DNA of 64,000 bases, taken from the NCBI GenBank assembly GCA_949361645.1, contig OX442425.1:6575622-6639621 (forward strand). Direction: 5' to 3'. The notes beneath the pieces are model-generated. The model saw only the letters and a list, made by a program, of their open reading frames with translations. It was not told the DNA's origin and did no database searches. Source of the DNA: Spongilla lacustris (Eukaryota; Porifera; Demospongiae; Spongillida; Spongillidae). Below, piece by piece: positions 23,913 to 37,500 of this stretch. How positions within the stretch are numbered: the stretch's first letter is position 1; each line of letters begins with the position of its first letter. A program made the translations under genes and the position numbers.

Positions 23913-26900
23913 TCATTGTACATTACATGCAGCATTTGATAGCTTTACTGCCTGTATATCGTGGATAGCAGTTCTCAGTCTCTCAATCTCAGCAGACAGT
24001 CTGTTTACCTGCTCCAGCCTGTCCTTCAAGTTGCTCCTCTCCAAAAACACTTCAATTTCCATTGGCACATACCTCGCAAGCAACTCTGAGAACAGTTACA
24101 TGTACTTAGTACACAATACAGCAGGTATGGAAATATATAATAACATACGTTCAGGCTCTACGAGCACAGACGAATTGGGCTTGTTTCCTTTGCTCACTTC
24201 AATGGCAAGCTTCACCAAGGATTCCAAATAATCCACAGACTGTATGATCTGAAATAGCTAAACATGCACACACATACAACAATACAGCAACTGAGAACTA
24301 ACGTTTGTAACCAGCTCCACTGCCATCTGACTCTGAGCCTTACTCACACCAGCGAGACGCTTATCAGCCTACACATCAAGATAGTAGAAGTAGTAACATT
24401 ACTACAACATTGCATATCGCCAATATTGTCTGGCCAGTGGCAGGATAGTAGTGTTCCACACCTAGCTCATGGACCCTTCACACATATCCTTGCTAAGATC
24501 AAGTATGTATAGTATGCAAACAAATGTCACTATATTGGCTCACATTAGAAATGAGAGGTAGGATTGTGGCAGGTTGTAGGCTTATACATGTACATGTATC
24601 TATTTGTACACAGTTCAGAATGGAACCACCCCCCCTCCCCCACCCTTCATCACTCTGTGCTTAGCCAATCCTGCAAAATGATATCCTTGGCCACACATAT
24701 ACATGTAGTAGCCTCATTATTAACCTATTGTTTGCTAATTCAGCTTCATGATCATCATGATTTTCAAATGCTTGTTGTAACAAGCTTCACCTCAACTCCC
24801 TGTGCATCCATTTGATGACTATGGGCTATCGTTAAAAATTCAGCAACCAAGCCTGGACCAGGATTCTCAGGTCACCCAGTTTGTGGCCACCATACACAGC
24901 CATGCATTTGAAACAATAACACAAGGTTAAGCTAGTGTCCATGCTCCCCAGTTGTTGCCAATTAGAATAAGATATAACGTATCAGCATGACATAATAATT
25001 TGTTATGTGCATGGAATTATATACGTTTGACATACACCACCTTTGCAGTGAATAAACTAACCTCCTCAGATTCTTCCTGCAATGACCTTTTCTCTTCTAA
25101 TAGATCCTGGTTTTGGCTCTCAAGCTATATAGAGAAAGACAAAGTTCCAAATATGCCCAGTAAAGGTGTCATGTACATCATACACCATTCATGTGATACA
25201 TGTAAAAAATTAAAAAAAAGAATCTGTTATGTCATCATTACTCCAAACCTCCTTCATGGAAGATGTTAACTTTCCAATGGTCTCTTGACTGGACTGCAGC
25301 TCACTGTTGAGTGCAGTCATGGCATCCTACAAATTAAGCAAATGTGATTGGATTACAAAAGACCTATAATTTGGATAGCACAATAAACTCTTACAGGGGC
25401 AATCTATTGCCACCAATCATTTGCTTAATGATAATGACTCACCAAGCTTTTTGCCAATTTCTGCTTTAGTGCTTTGGCCTTTTTGTTTTTGGTGTTAACT
25501 TGGGACCATAGCCCGGCTGTAACTTTAAAGTACATCATATTGTGCCTCTCCCTCATGGCCAGAAGCTTATTTTGACACTTGGTCTCTGCTTCAATCACCA
25601 CCTGAACCGGTTGGGAAGGAGGGCTCATTAAAGGACATAGCAATAGTCACTGCTAATGTGTGATCAACCTTTTGGAGATTTTCACATTCTTTTCTCAGCT
25701 GTGAATTCTCAGGTTTCAGAAAGGCAATCCTTTTGTTTTGGGACTCTGAACACATCCTGAGAAGCACAATCCCGATGTGACACACAGTACTTTTATGAGA
25801 TCTTCTGTGCAACTGTTCACGGGCTCATTAAAGTTGGCATTCCTTTAGGCCCTATGTCTTAATGCCACATACAAAATCCCACAAAGCATGCCTAACCAAA
25901 ACAAGGCTAACCTCAGCTTCGACAACTCCTTATGGAGCAGGGCAATATCTTCCTGGGAACTCTGAAGGAGCATCTCCTACAACAGCACACATATGTACAG
26001 CCATAAACACTATATTTCAATAACAGCTCCCCTCCCCAAATACTTTCTCAAGCAGTACTTCACCAGACATCTGGAGGGTGCGGTGCTCCTTTGCTAGCTC
26101 CCTGGCCTGTGCTTGAACCTCAAGCTGGAGCTCCATAACCTTGTACCAAGGAGACAGGAGACAGTGTTATATACCACATATCATGGCAAACCACTATAGT
26201 TTTTAGTTTTGATTAAATTTAACATACATGTAGCATTATCTGAACGAATTTGACCTGGAAGAGATCTTTATGCAAAAAATAAGGCACCCCCTCCTTAACA
26301 TAATTTAGATTTACCATTTTATGCACAAACCAATCAGTGTAAGTGGATGAATAAAGGGTATGATTGAGGTGGTGAAGTTGGGAGGATGGAGTGTGATAGG
26401 GTGTATGAGAGAGAGCTAGCTGGATAATGATGATAAAATGTATCCATATTCTAATACAAAGCAGTAAATTAATTATTTCTGTATCTAAAGTAATCAGCAT
26501 TAGGTCAAATTCAAATGACAGAACTAAATACTGGTTGAAGAATTGAAAGTGGTGAACTCCTGTATAGGGGTGCCCCACCTCCGTTCAACAAGGTACACAT
26601 ACCTTGGACTTCAGCCACTTAAGTTCTTCTATGGCAGGAACTGAGGTGTCAAACTGTACTGCCCTCTGTTTGTATTCTCTACAAAATTACAGTCTTATCA
26701 ATGTCAGCACAAAATGTTCCATTTGCCAAGCTGGCACTGTGCTTAAAGTGACTGACTGGTAATTTAAACAACATGCATATGACTGGTCACAAGCTCTTCA
26801 TACATGTAGTAACTCTGCAGTGATAACCAATAATGACATTCTGTCCTCACCCGCCACCATAAGCAACTGAACACATCATGAACCCAAAGGGGTACCAAGT

Positions 26901-29900
26901 ATGTACTTCGCAGTAGTAGATGTTGTTCTTACATAGCTAGATTAACTTTTTTACCGTTAGTGTCTGCTATTAAGACTTTAGTTTATTAGCTAAATCATGC
27001 CATCCCATCAACACAGCACTTTTATCCGATGTATACTTATACTTGCAATGTACAAATCAACTACTATAATTTGCGATGTTCACACCCAATGGTATCCTAA
27101 TTTGTATCAAAAATGCTACTTATATTTAAAGTACAAAATATATGTTCCAAATTTGCATAGTAGTCTGGAACATAAATGTGACCATATTGACCTAGCAACC
27201 AATAGTACCAATCGTAATGACCAGCGTACCCACAAAAATGTACATAGCAACACGTACTAACCTAGACACCCCATGTACAGGTGTCATGAGCGTATAATGT
27301 TATCACATGATTTTAAATTAAAGCTATTTTGTTTCATTCCCATTGTACAGGCCAAAGAACATGTAGTCCTTTTATGACAATCATGCGAGCATGTTATACA
27401 TGTATAGGTTGCATAGGAACCATATGTTAGAACAGGTGGTAGATTATGGTTTATTAAACTGTAAACTGTTAATAACCAACATAATGGCGAAAAAGAATGT
27501 AAAACTTATTCAATCAGCCTGAGATTTTTTACAGGGTTAGTCTAGTACATGTTATAGTTTACATCACATATGCATGCACTTCACCCCATAGCAAAAAGAC
27601 TGCTCATCTTGCTCAAACATGGTAACAAACTTACGCAAGCTCAATGTTGACACCTCCAATCCTCTGCTCCAGTATTTCAATCATGCTCGTCTTCTCACTG
27701 ATCTGTGAGGACATTCATGTGCACATACACATGAATCTATTAGGCAAATACCATAATGATACAAAATGGAATTCAATCTAGTGCAGAACCAGTGAAAGGG
27801 ACTACATGTACATCTGTACATCTACACTGAGGAACACATGCATGTACAGGGATATACATTGATGAACATCTGCATACAGTGTAGAGGGATTATGAATTCA
27901 CTGAGGGAGTACAAACATTCATATACATGTACATGCATTCATCAAATACATGTACCTGCTCCATAAGAGAACTGATCCTTTTGCCGGTGTCTCTGTCCAA
28001 CTCAGCAACTCTGGCCAAAACTTGTTTGACATCATGTTCAGAAGAACTAAATATGAAAATTCAACTATCACTCTCTCTTTGTATAATATCACTCTTCCCT
28101 GTACGTGCTACATGTGCCCCCCTCTTTATAGGTGGTTCATTTACCCATGTAAGGACTTCTTCATTTTTCCATGCATAAAAGGACTTGCTTATTTGCCCAT
28201 ATATGGACTTGCTCATGTACCCCGGTACCAATATTATGCAGTGCCCCTACCACATTCGATACTCACGCAAGGTTTTTGGACAGCCTTTCAATCTCTGCAT
28301 CTTTAGTGTTTGTTGTCTCCATAATATCCAGTTTTAACCGATCATGTACGGATTCCAGCTCCTAGAAGTTGTGCAAAGCTGATATTCACTACACAAGCTA
28401 CAATAAAAATGTATTAAGGCTATATTGGCACAGTCCACTTTTCACCTGGTGGTACTGATTTGGGGCAAAAAAAAAATACTTAAAACCATTACTTGCACAT
28501 AACACACCAATGAGGACCATTTTGCACTGCATCATTGCATAGACATCGAATTGCATTGTGGTGAACAGTATGCAGCCAGTTAACCAGCAGAAACCAAACT
28601 ATGAAAGCAGGGAGTGGTCATTGTGAGCATAAGCAAATATAAACTGTTGCTATGGATAGGGCTGTGGAAAAGTACATGTACATGAGCAAAAATGCTTTAA
28701 GCTACATGCACTTGTGCATCTGTGTGATTTGTCAAAAAGGCACCTTCACATCAGAGACTTCTAATATTATTCCACAGACACCGGCCATTGGACACACTTC
28801 CCAGGCAGCAAAAGAAGAGCAACAAGTGTTAGTTTGTAATATAATAAAGGATCAATAGCACATCTGATGATGCATTGGTTACGAATGTCTAGGATACAAA
28901 CTACAATCTAGGGATACACCAAACATGAATGTACACAAATGTGTAGATATGATAGCCAAATGTTTTTGAGAGTGTTCACAAATTACATATGCTTTTTTCA
29001 AATATTACGGCTCCCTCAATCAGCATGCATTATTCCATACTACAGTTGCCATCCCCTCACTACTTTCAGTGTGATGTAATTTGTCAAAGTTTCCTGTAAC
29101 ATTTACACTATAATCCAAAGGCCCATCAGAGCACACTTACAACCTGAAAATATCAAAATCACATCCAATAACAGCTTTGAAGAAATTAGTAGAATTTTGT
29201 GGAGAAGAGGAGAGGTGTCAGCTTAAGGCAAAGGGAGAGTATAAAGGAAGTTCGCGTAAACACACCTGGACTCTGGAGGACAAAATGGACTGGTTAGCTT
29301 CCTGCCCCTTCAATGCAACCACTTCTTTCAGTCTTGTCTTGCTGTCCATCAATTCCTGCTCAAGTCTTGCTATGTTCTGGATCAGCCTGGATGAAAAACA
29401 AAGGATTTAGGAAGCCATTGAATACCAACCCTGCATGTGAAATATATAAACATATGGATGGGGCGCGGGCCGGATGCACTAATGAAATGATTAGTCCATA
29501 TTGCAAACGTACTCCAGCTTTTGGCGTTATGGACCATGTAACTTTTGTGTATTTTTAATACTCTATATTATCGATCTTAGCGGCCCACCAAACCTGAAAT
29601 TAATTTCATATGAGCCGTTATCAGCTTATAGACTAATTTCTTTACCGGTCATATTACCCACATGCAGGAGGCAATCCACTAAGAATCGTGCCGTGTATGA
29701 GTTATGCTTCTCTACAAACTGCAGAACTATAAGCGTGTCGTGTACAATTGCAACAAGGCGATAAGCCTTGATTTGATTTCGTAATCATGCTCGACAGGTA
29801 GTTAAATTATAAATGAACTGGTCTTTCTACCCAAAAAAAAGACTGCCAGCATGGATATGATAGTTAAATCCCTCCCCTCCCCTCTTTCCGGTGATCATGA

Positions 29901-30689
29901 CCTCCTTTGGTATTTCAGCCTGCATAAGCGCTGATACATAGCTCATTATATACAAGTAGGGTTCCTGCACTGACCATGCAATCAAATGTTGGTGAGATAT
30001 GGAGGTATATTTTATTATGAATATACTTATAGTACATATACAGTACTCTCATGGGTCTGCATATAATTATTCATATCGGACCCCCCTCACCATGCAAAAT
30101 CCTGCGTTCGCCTTGCCCCTGGCATTGCCAGTTTGCCACAATGCACACCAGTCCTGCAGTACAGTATATATACCATGCACATGCATGCAGTACTGGACAT
30201 TTAAATGTCATGCAAATTTGCAGAAGGAATAGTCTTTTAAGATGCAAACCTCTCGTTTAGTTGGTTCTTCTGGTTTAGAACGCGGTCTTTCATTTCGAAG
30301 ACACCCTTCCAGCCCAATTCTCTAAGACGACTATCACTCCTACTGGTTGGTAAGACGCCAAGTTGCCCAAGTGTCTCTGACAGTTTATCAATCCTCTCCT
30401 TCTCGTCAACTAGGTATACCGACGCCTGCAGCTGGTGCCTTCTGGGCTCCACGGTCGTCTCTCCTTTGGTGCCCAGCGGTGTAACTTTTGCTATGGGGCA
30501 GTGCGGTAGTCTGGGACCCATATCCGGAGCGGCGAGAGCAGAACCGGTCGACGCCGCTGAGTTCGATCGCAAGAGGGCTTCCGACCCCCTATCAACGGAT
30601 CGTTGCAGCCACGCCCTCGCCCTTGAAGGTCTTTCTACGAGACTCAGAGGATACCTTGACTTTGAGTACGCTGGTGAAGAATGGTCCAT
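23913..30689 (-). CDS. Coiled-coil protein, 15-exon gene, family not assigned
   Basis: The exons (high to low) are 30250-30689, 29266-29386, 28267-28361, 27956-28046, 27635-27702, 26603-26678, 26044-26139, 25912-25976, 25669-25756, 25443-25601, 25249-25326, 25062-25124, 24303-24368, 24149-24248 and 23913-24085. Lengths and phases close to 592 residues and a TGA stop. Residues 1-90 are polar and Ser/Arg-rich (start MDHSSPAYSKSRYPL). From about residue 95 to the end most exons are long heptad-like helices rich in Leu, Glu, Lys and Gln, for example IARLEQELMDSKTRLKEVVA, SQLRKECENLQK and LESQNQDLLEEKRSLQEE. The last exon carries LLARYVPMEIEVFLERSNLK and then VNRLSAEIERLRTAI. No enzymatic domain, signal peptide or membrane segment is visible. 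Such proteins are often centrosomal, ciliary or cytoskeletal, but that is inference. The donor of the seventh exon (26044) was chosen by phase. Confidence 0.65.
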
Positions 30690-32390
30690 GAACAGTAATG
30701 CGTATGATATATTCCGAAGAGCTGGAAACAGTTACAGACGCTGTTGAAATGTGCTCATCAGTCCCTTGAAAAGTTAAGGCCCACGGAATTTGAAAGGGAT
30801 GAATTATCTATATATAGCGATTCATACGTAGCATTATAGCATTAAGCCTACTTCTTTATATATTCAGTGCAATTGTGTTTGGCTTTACTTGCACATCTGG
30901 TGCGGTCTCTAGTTAAGAGAGTGCCTCGGGGTGTGACCAATACGATATATCACGATATGAGAAAAAAATCCCGATAACGTATAAGATTTTAAGTATATTC
31001 ATCGAGCAATTATGATTGGTTACTAATCACACAGTTGAGACTACACTGCATGCATCATAAAGGGGAGTGGGCAGATCAGTCTGATGTGGTGAATTCTATT
31101 TCACTTATGTTGCCGAACCGGCTTAAAAGGAAGTATCTAGCCTCAAGTACGGGAAGAGTTTGCTCCATGGCATGAGTCTGGGTAAATACATTTTTTAGTG
31201 GCATAATATCACTGCATGGAAATGATTATAAATAGATTTTAGAGAGGATTTTAAAAATCCTCCGTAAAAACACTGTCTGATCGAACATTTAAACGGATGT
31301 CACGTTGTTAGAATTAATAAGATGTGTAAATAAATTCTCATTTGTACACGAGGGGGAGGAGGGGGGGGGGCAAAAAACAAAGTGGAAGACACCATCCCCC
31401 AACTTTGAAGAGCTCATTGAGATCAGTAACCGATCTCCATAACTGATGGGAGTGTGTAGCACAAATTGCTACCAGAGATAGACACCTAACTAGGTGGTGT
31501 ATATGTAAAAAAAAAATTTGAGTCCTTAACTGTAATTGGTTTGGTCTCCAGACACATAAACAGACACGTAAAGATGAGCTTGTTTATAGATTTATATAAA
31601 CACCAACAAGTTGTTTAAATATGATACGATGCAGAAATACATAAATGTAATTTGCATCCTTATAGCGTGTTCTATTGTGGAGATATTGTGAAAAAGTTGT
31701 TTTGTGACAAGCACTGTAATCCCTAAGTGAAGATATGTACATGTAGCAAATCTCACTTGACAAAACTGGGGTCACTGAATATGAAAGTTGTAGAATGTGG
31801 CAGTCACGTGATGCACCATGTTTTTGACTACTTGATGACAACTGTATAGTCCATACATCTGTGCAGTTAGATTTTCAGTATCGCATTGGTTATTCTTTTA
31901 AAAATAAACATAGAAAATATAATGTCAGATTTTTTTCCGTCCATCTCCACTGTACATAGTGGGAATGAGCTCATTTGATTGCTAGGGATGTTACAACACT
32001 CAGCAGTCCCACGTGCCTGATCAGTTTAGTTTGTTACTTGCAAGATTCGGCACTACTTTTCTTATTAACAGTTCTCACATTCAGTCCCAGTGCAAATACA
32101 CAATGAACCCCGAAATGCAGAATCCCTGAAATACGGACACCTCTATAAACAGGACACTATCTCTAGGTCCCAAACAAGTTACATTGTCGGAAAATGCACT
32201 AACTTACACCCCTGAATTGTGAACACCTCAAAATTCCATAATCCAGACACTACGTAAGTGCAACCAACTTTTACCCCACCACGCTCAACAGCCAAAATGG
32301 CCTGAAGATAAAGAAGAATGGTGCACCTCTGGTTGTCCAAAAAGGATGACCCATTCCACAACTCCAAGAAACCATCCCACCATACTGAGT
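30690..32390. other. Intergenic; likely 5' region of the coiled-coil gene, otherwise nothing recognised
   Basis: The first bases left of 31000 should hold the promoter of the minus-strand coiled-coil gene. No TATA box or CpG cluster stands out. The rest is AT-rich without exon-like frames. Confidence 0.4.
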
Positions 32391-32394
32391 CCTA

Positions 32395-32541
32395 GTGGTT
32401 AAGCCTTATAAGATGGTGGTCCAAGTGGTTAAGCCTTATAAGGTGGTGGTCCAAGTGGTTAAGCCTTATAAGGTGGTGGTCCAAGTGGTTAAGCCTTATA
32501 AGGTGGTGGTCCAAGTGGTTAAGCCTTATAAGGTGGTGGTC
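32395..32541. repeat. 30-bp minisatellite, five copies
   Basis: Unit GTGGTTAAGCCTTATAAG plus GTGGTGGTCCAA, repeated about five times with one A/G difference in the first copy. A 30-bp unit keeps the frame open on the plus strand (VKPYKVVVQV repeated), but no gene context supports translation. Confidence 0.9.
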
Positions 32542-32619
32542 TTTATGCACAGCTTGCGAGGAGCTCGAAAATCCGCCTTAGAAAGGATCGTCCTGGCTTT
32601 ACCTCTGTTGCCACATGTT

Positions 32620-32915
32620 GTAATTTGCCAGCCAAGGACTGCAACTCCTTCTTTCGGCAGGACTTCTGGTTGAGGAGTTTTTTTTATTATCTGGATGATT
32701 TCCTGGGTTTGTTTTTGAGCATATTCACTGCATTAGGTATTCCGATAGCGATGGATAAGATGGAAGGCCTTGAGTGTGCTTCTTGGGCATTGAACTGGAC
32801 ACGGTGTCAATGGTGATACCGTGGCTATGTCATACCTGTGAGAGTGACAAAGTGCAACCTTGTGACCAAACTAAGCGATGTTCTAGTAATCCTGCACCAC
32901 AGTACCTTCTCATTT
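32620..32915 (+). pseudogene. DIRS/Ngaro-like reverse transcriptase fragment
   Basis: The plus strand reads YYLDDFLGLFLSIFTALGIP, then IAMDKMEG, and after a frame shift FLGIELDTVSM. The YLDDF box followed by a K-EGP and FLGI-LDT pattern resembles DIRS/Ngaro-type RTs. It continues as GYVIPVRVTKCNLVTKLSDV up to about 32910. Flanking RT and tyrosine-recombinase parts are absent. Confidence 0.65.
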
Positions 32916-33365
32916 AATGTAAAATTAGGTGCATTTGTATGTGTTAATATGAAAAAACACTATTATTCACCAGGAGTGCACATAACTGTAAGTGATGGCT
33001 TTACTTAGAACTTGAATGTGCAATTTTGCAAGCCAAGGAAATGTTATAATTACTGCAAAATTCTTTTTTAAAATAAAAAAACCTTGGAACTCTAATTGTC
33101 TTTTTTTAATTTCTGTGAATTGAACTATACTGCAATACAAAACAATGGCTTGTGGCATGCAGGCCTCATTACATGATATCTCCATATTAGCTTGCATTTA
33201 TATTTGCATGCTGTACTTTTGAGTACAACAGTAAAGCATCAAGCCAGGTGTTTAGTAGTTTAATATCCACTGGTCAGTACTGAATGAGATCACATTCCAA
33301 CTTGAATAATCTTGCACCATCGATGCTTTTAAATGATGCATTATATACAATACATGTTTTTTCAC

Positions 33366-33440
33366 CTGTGAACAGCATGTAGCCATTTTATCTTCAGTTG
33401 TTGTGAGTTCGTCATAAAGTTGTTTGCTACGTGCCATAAG
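33366..33440 (-). CDS. Possible extra exon downstream in ankyrin gene C1
   Basis: A 75-bp minus-strand frame begins after an acceptor (GGATTAG) and ends CAG|GTGAAA. It encodes a polar helix including MARSKQLYDELTTTEDKMAT. It is phase 0 at both ends, like the ankyrin exons of C1 upstream, which is the main reason for listing it. No homology is recognised. Confidence 0.3.
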
Positions 33441-33954
33441 CTAATCCTAAAGCATTTCTTGACAAGGATGTATTATTATGAAAAACCTCTGATCATCCTG
33501 ATAACAGTGCTTCAAGCACTGCTATTATTCCATCGAAACAGTCATTTTGCAATCCACAGTTAGGAGAGTATGCTTTCTCTTTTTGCAGCACATGCTACAT
33601 TAGACTACTGAGTATCCATTCAGTATCAATTTCTTACAGCTAGGTTTGTGGCATATTGCACGGATGAACACAACGTGGTTCAAGTTCATCCATAAGACTG
33701 ACAAATGCCTTCTGAACTGAAGTGAAACTCTGTGCATCCATTGCTGCTGTATGATTATTATATGTATGTGGGCACAGGATCTGTTTTTATGTGTGGCTTA
33801 CCCTTCAGCATCAAATGCAAAGGTGTTGCAGCAAGAGCCTGCAAAGCAGGTTTCATCCAACACCTAAATGTTGTGTTTTGAAGCGCCTTGTTAACTTGAC
33901 TGGAAATGTGTGTATAAAGACCCCAGCTTGCACATCCGGAAAAAAATGCACATA

Positions 33955-34310
33955 TGTGTGACACAGACCTCAGGAGATGCTATTGTGGTGCAGAATTTCT
34001 ATAACATCGCTTAGTTTGGTCACAAGGTTGCATTTTGTCACTCTCACAGGTGCGACATAGCCACGGTCCTCAGAGGGGGTGGGTCATGACCATGACACAT
34101 GCACAGATGTGTGACACAGACCTCAGGAGATGCTATTGTGGTGCAGGATTCCCAGAACATCGGTTAGTTTGGTCACAAAGTCGCACTTTGTCACTCTCAC
34201 AGGTGTGACATATAGCCACGGTCCTCAGAGGGGCTGGGTCACAACCATGACACATGCACAGATGTGTGAACAGACGTCAGGAGATGCTATTGTGGTGCAG
34301 GATTACTTTG
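33955..34310 (-). repeat. Tandem copies (about 154 bp each, 2.3 units) of a DIRS-like fragment
   Basis: Units begin at 33955, 34108 and 34263 with TGTGTGACACAGACCTCAGG or a close variant. On the minus strand each full unit carries GYVAPVRVTKC and LVTKLSDV-type text, the same segment present in opposite orientation at 32820-32910. Confidence 0.75.
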
Positions 34311-34597
34311 CACCAGGGAAGACTGGTTGTTGTGGAGCATGGCCAAAAACTAACTCATTTGTTCTCACACAAGCTACATGTACAAGTAGATGTGAAGGAT
34401 CCAATAAACATTGTCTCCAGTACTAGAGGAGTTTGCCACCTTTTCCCTACGTGAAAGGTCTCCATTTTAGAGTCAGGCACCATACACTGAATAATCCATG
34501 TACATCAATGTGACTATGACAATTGATCAGTGCCATACTCTTTTCTTAATGTTCCTTGCAAACATGCACAAACACATAAAATTTAGCAGTTGAAAAC

Positions 34598-37500
34598 CTT
34601 CTGAAATGCAGTGTCTACATCAATACCAGGAGTGGAAAGGAGACGTTCCACACAAGTAGTATCACCTCCCTCTACAGCATAGAATAATGGAGTGCAACCC
34701 TCCTGGAGTGGGTATAATATATAAATATTGGAGTAGAGTATACATGTATATATAATCACATGTACATGCACATGCACATGCCCATGAATACCATATTAAA
34801 GGTGATTCCTTTCTTTCAACCATCCCTGAGGAATGCAAGGAAATTTAGTCAATTTTGAGGCAAAATGGAAAATCATCATTTTAATAAAACCAGACTGATT
34901 TGTTAGTTTGAGTGGAGATATCACTACAAAGTACATGCACCATTATGAGGTAGTAGCTGGAATACCAATCTTGAACTGACACACAATTCCGAAGTTGAAC
35001 GGTGATAGTGTTAATGAGAAATATTTTTAAAAATACTGCTCTGTTATAAAACTGCATGAAACATTCTAAATACATGTACAATGTAGCCCCTAAGAAAAGT
35101 ATACATGTACATGTATGTAATTAACTATTTAGGTATGAGTAATACACTGTGCAAAGTAGTAAAATGGAAAACAGCATTACCGTAAGTGATTTGTTGTGTA
35201 GGCAGAATTTGAGAATCATTGGGTTGACCACACACCCTTACAACCAAAATTTCTCAAACATGTACAATACATGTAGATTTGGCCGCTTGTTTGAAAAGTA
35301 AAATAACACATAAGCGTTCAAATTCATAGTGGCCCATAGCTGTGGTGTGAGAGGTGATCAAATATTTTCTAATGTAAAAATTAACTAAAATGATTAGTAT
35401 CGATTCCCCACCTGCTCCCTCTACTGAGGTGATAAAGTGTCATTAGTGAACATGATCCTCTCCCTCTAGGTGGCAAGGTGTCATTTGTGAGCATCCATCA
35501 TTATCAATCACCATGCATGCACCTAAATGCATGGTGATGATGAATGCATCATGTTTGTGTATATCATTTTAAATATTGAAAGTAATAAGTACTGTGCGAT
35601 GAGAATCATTACTGCATGTACAATCATGCTCTTAAAAGCCAGTTTTCAATGACAAGTGAAATTAATGTACATGTATAGTTTATACAGTATTGGAATTGCA
35701 TAATTTTTACAAGTGTATACATTTATAGCACAAGGTGTCAATTGAATAAAGCGATTTTTAATATTGAGAATACTATTAAATCTTTAAATCTAATTTTAAC
35801 ATGTTATTCTTGCCTATACATATACACAATGTAGCACTAACCAAGGGAGAAAAATCTATGCTGCATCCAGTCAACAGACAAATCTCACTCTGCACACATC
35901 TGGTTGTGGTTGTAGCAAGCAGCATTTTGAAATAGATGTATTGTGTTCAGTCCTAACATTTAGGAATCTGCATGTGCTGTCTCTGGTTTATTGTTAGTTC
36001 CATTGTGTGTATTATTTAGGCAATTCAGCTGTTAATTCACTAAATAATACTCTACTGATGAGCCTGTTATGTGCACTCCTTACCAAATACATGTTCCAAA
36101 CCACTTACCTCATTCTTAATGTTCACCTCAATACCAGGGGTGGAAAGAAGACATTCCACGCAACTAGTTAGACCTCCCAAGGCAGCAAAGTGTAACACAG
36201 TATAACCATACTGGAGTGGTTACAATACTAATGCCAATGATACACTATAAGGTATGTAGATGTACATGTACACACTGTAGAATGTAAAGATAAGTAGACT
36301 TGCAGGGTGGGGCTGGATGGAGTAATTAAGGATATTATTCGCCATAAGTTATATATTACATGTACAATGTAATTCGTGGCAACTGGAATAGCCAGTAGGC
36401 CTGGATTACAAAAGTAACAGATATCCATTAAAATGACATTCAATGGGTTAGAGCATGAAGTATTTCAAGGTCATTGCCCAAGACCCCTTAGCTGGATGAA
36501 AGAGATTATCATGGACTATGTTAGTACTCCTTACATGTATGTAAGATATATGAAGTGATGCTAATATTATTATAGCCATACACTTCATGCAGGAGAGTAT
36601 TTCAAAGCCAAGGAATGGCAGAAGAGGCTAATTTATTATAAATAAATAAAATTCAGCGTGAAGGAAATTTGAGTATTCAAGCAAGGAGTGAAATAGTACC
36701 ACACTCACAAAAATCGTGGTGTCAGTAAAATAAAGGTAAAATTATAACACAGTGTGCATGTGTGTCACTTTGAGGGATAATGCTGTGCTTTAGAATACAT
36801 GTACTTTTCATGGAGCTGCATGGCTTGTCATCACATCTTGAAGTTGGTAGTGGCCGGGGTCAGGACAACTCTAGGACCCATCTAGCAGACAGCCTATGTT
36901 GTCACCAATTGGGACAACAGCATCTCAGCCACCTTCGATGGCACTGTTACATCTCTGCATAATTCTACCACAATGCATGTAACCATGTGTGCAGAGTTAA
37001 AAAAATTCTATGAAATTGTGCTAAATCAAGTTGGAAATGTATGCAACTGGTGGTGGACAGTTATGGTGCATATAGGATGCAGAGGGCATTTCACAAGTAG
37101 CCGCTTGTATTATCTAAGGTGATGGCTGACCTCAATGGTCACCACAGTCAAATGCTAATCAGAGTTACCCATTCCGACTCATTCATATTCCCACTTTTTG
37201 TGCAACAGGCCAGTGGGGTCAATTTGTGCATAAAATTTGAAACATAATTATTACTATCATTATCAAGGTAATACATATACAAACATACACCTGTAGCTGT
37301 AGTTGTAGCCAAAATACACAGCAGCGGGAGGATACATACATATGTACATGCACATATAAATGCACAATTATTATTTCACAGAATACATCCCATACATGTA
37401 CATGTAAATCCACACTACATGTGTAAGCACATGTACATGTATAAGAGACAAGCAAATTGGTTAAAGTCCAAAATTATCCTGCCCTGACATTCACCCTAAT

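Noticed and set aside
30466..30747. Plus-strand frames near 30.5 kb
   Set aside because: They are antisense shadows of the first exon of the coiled-coil gene, which has a matching donor and downstream exons.
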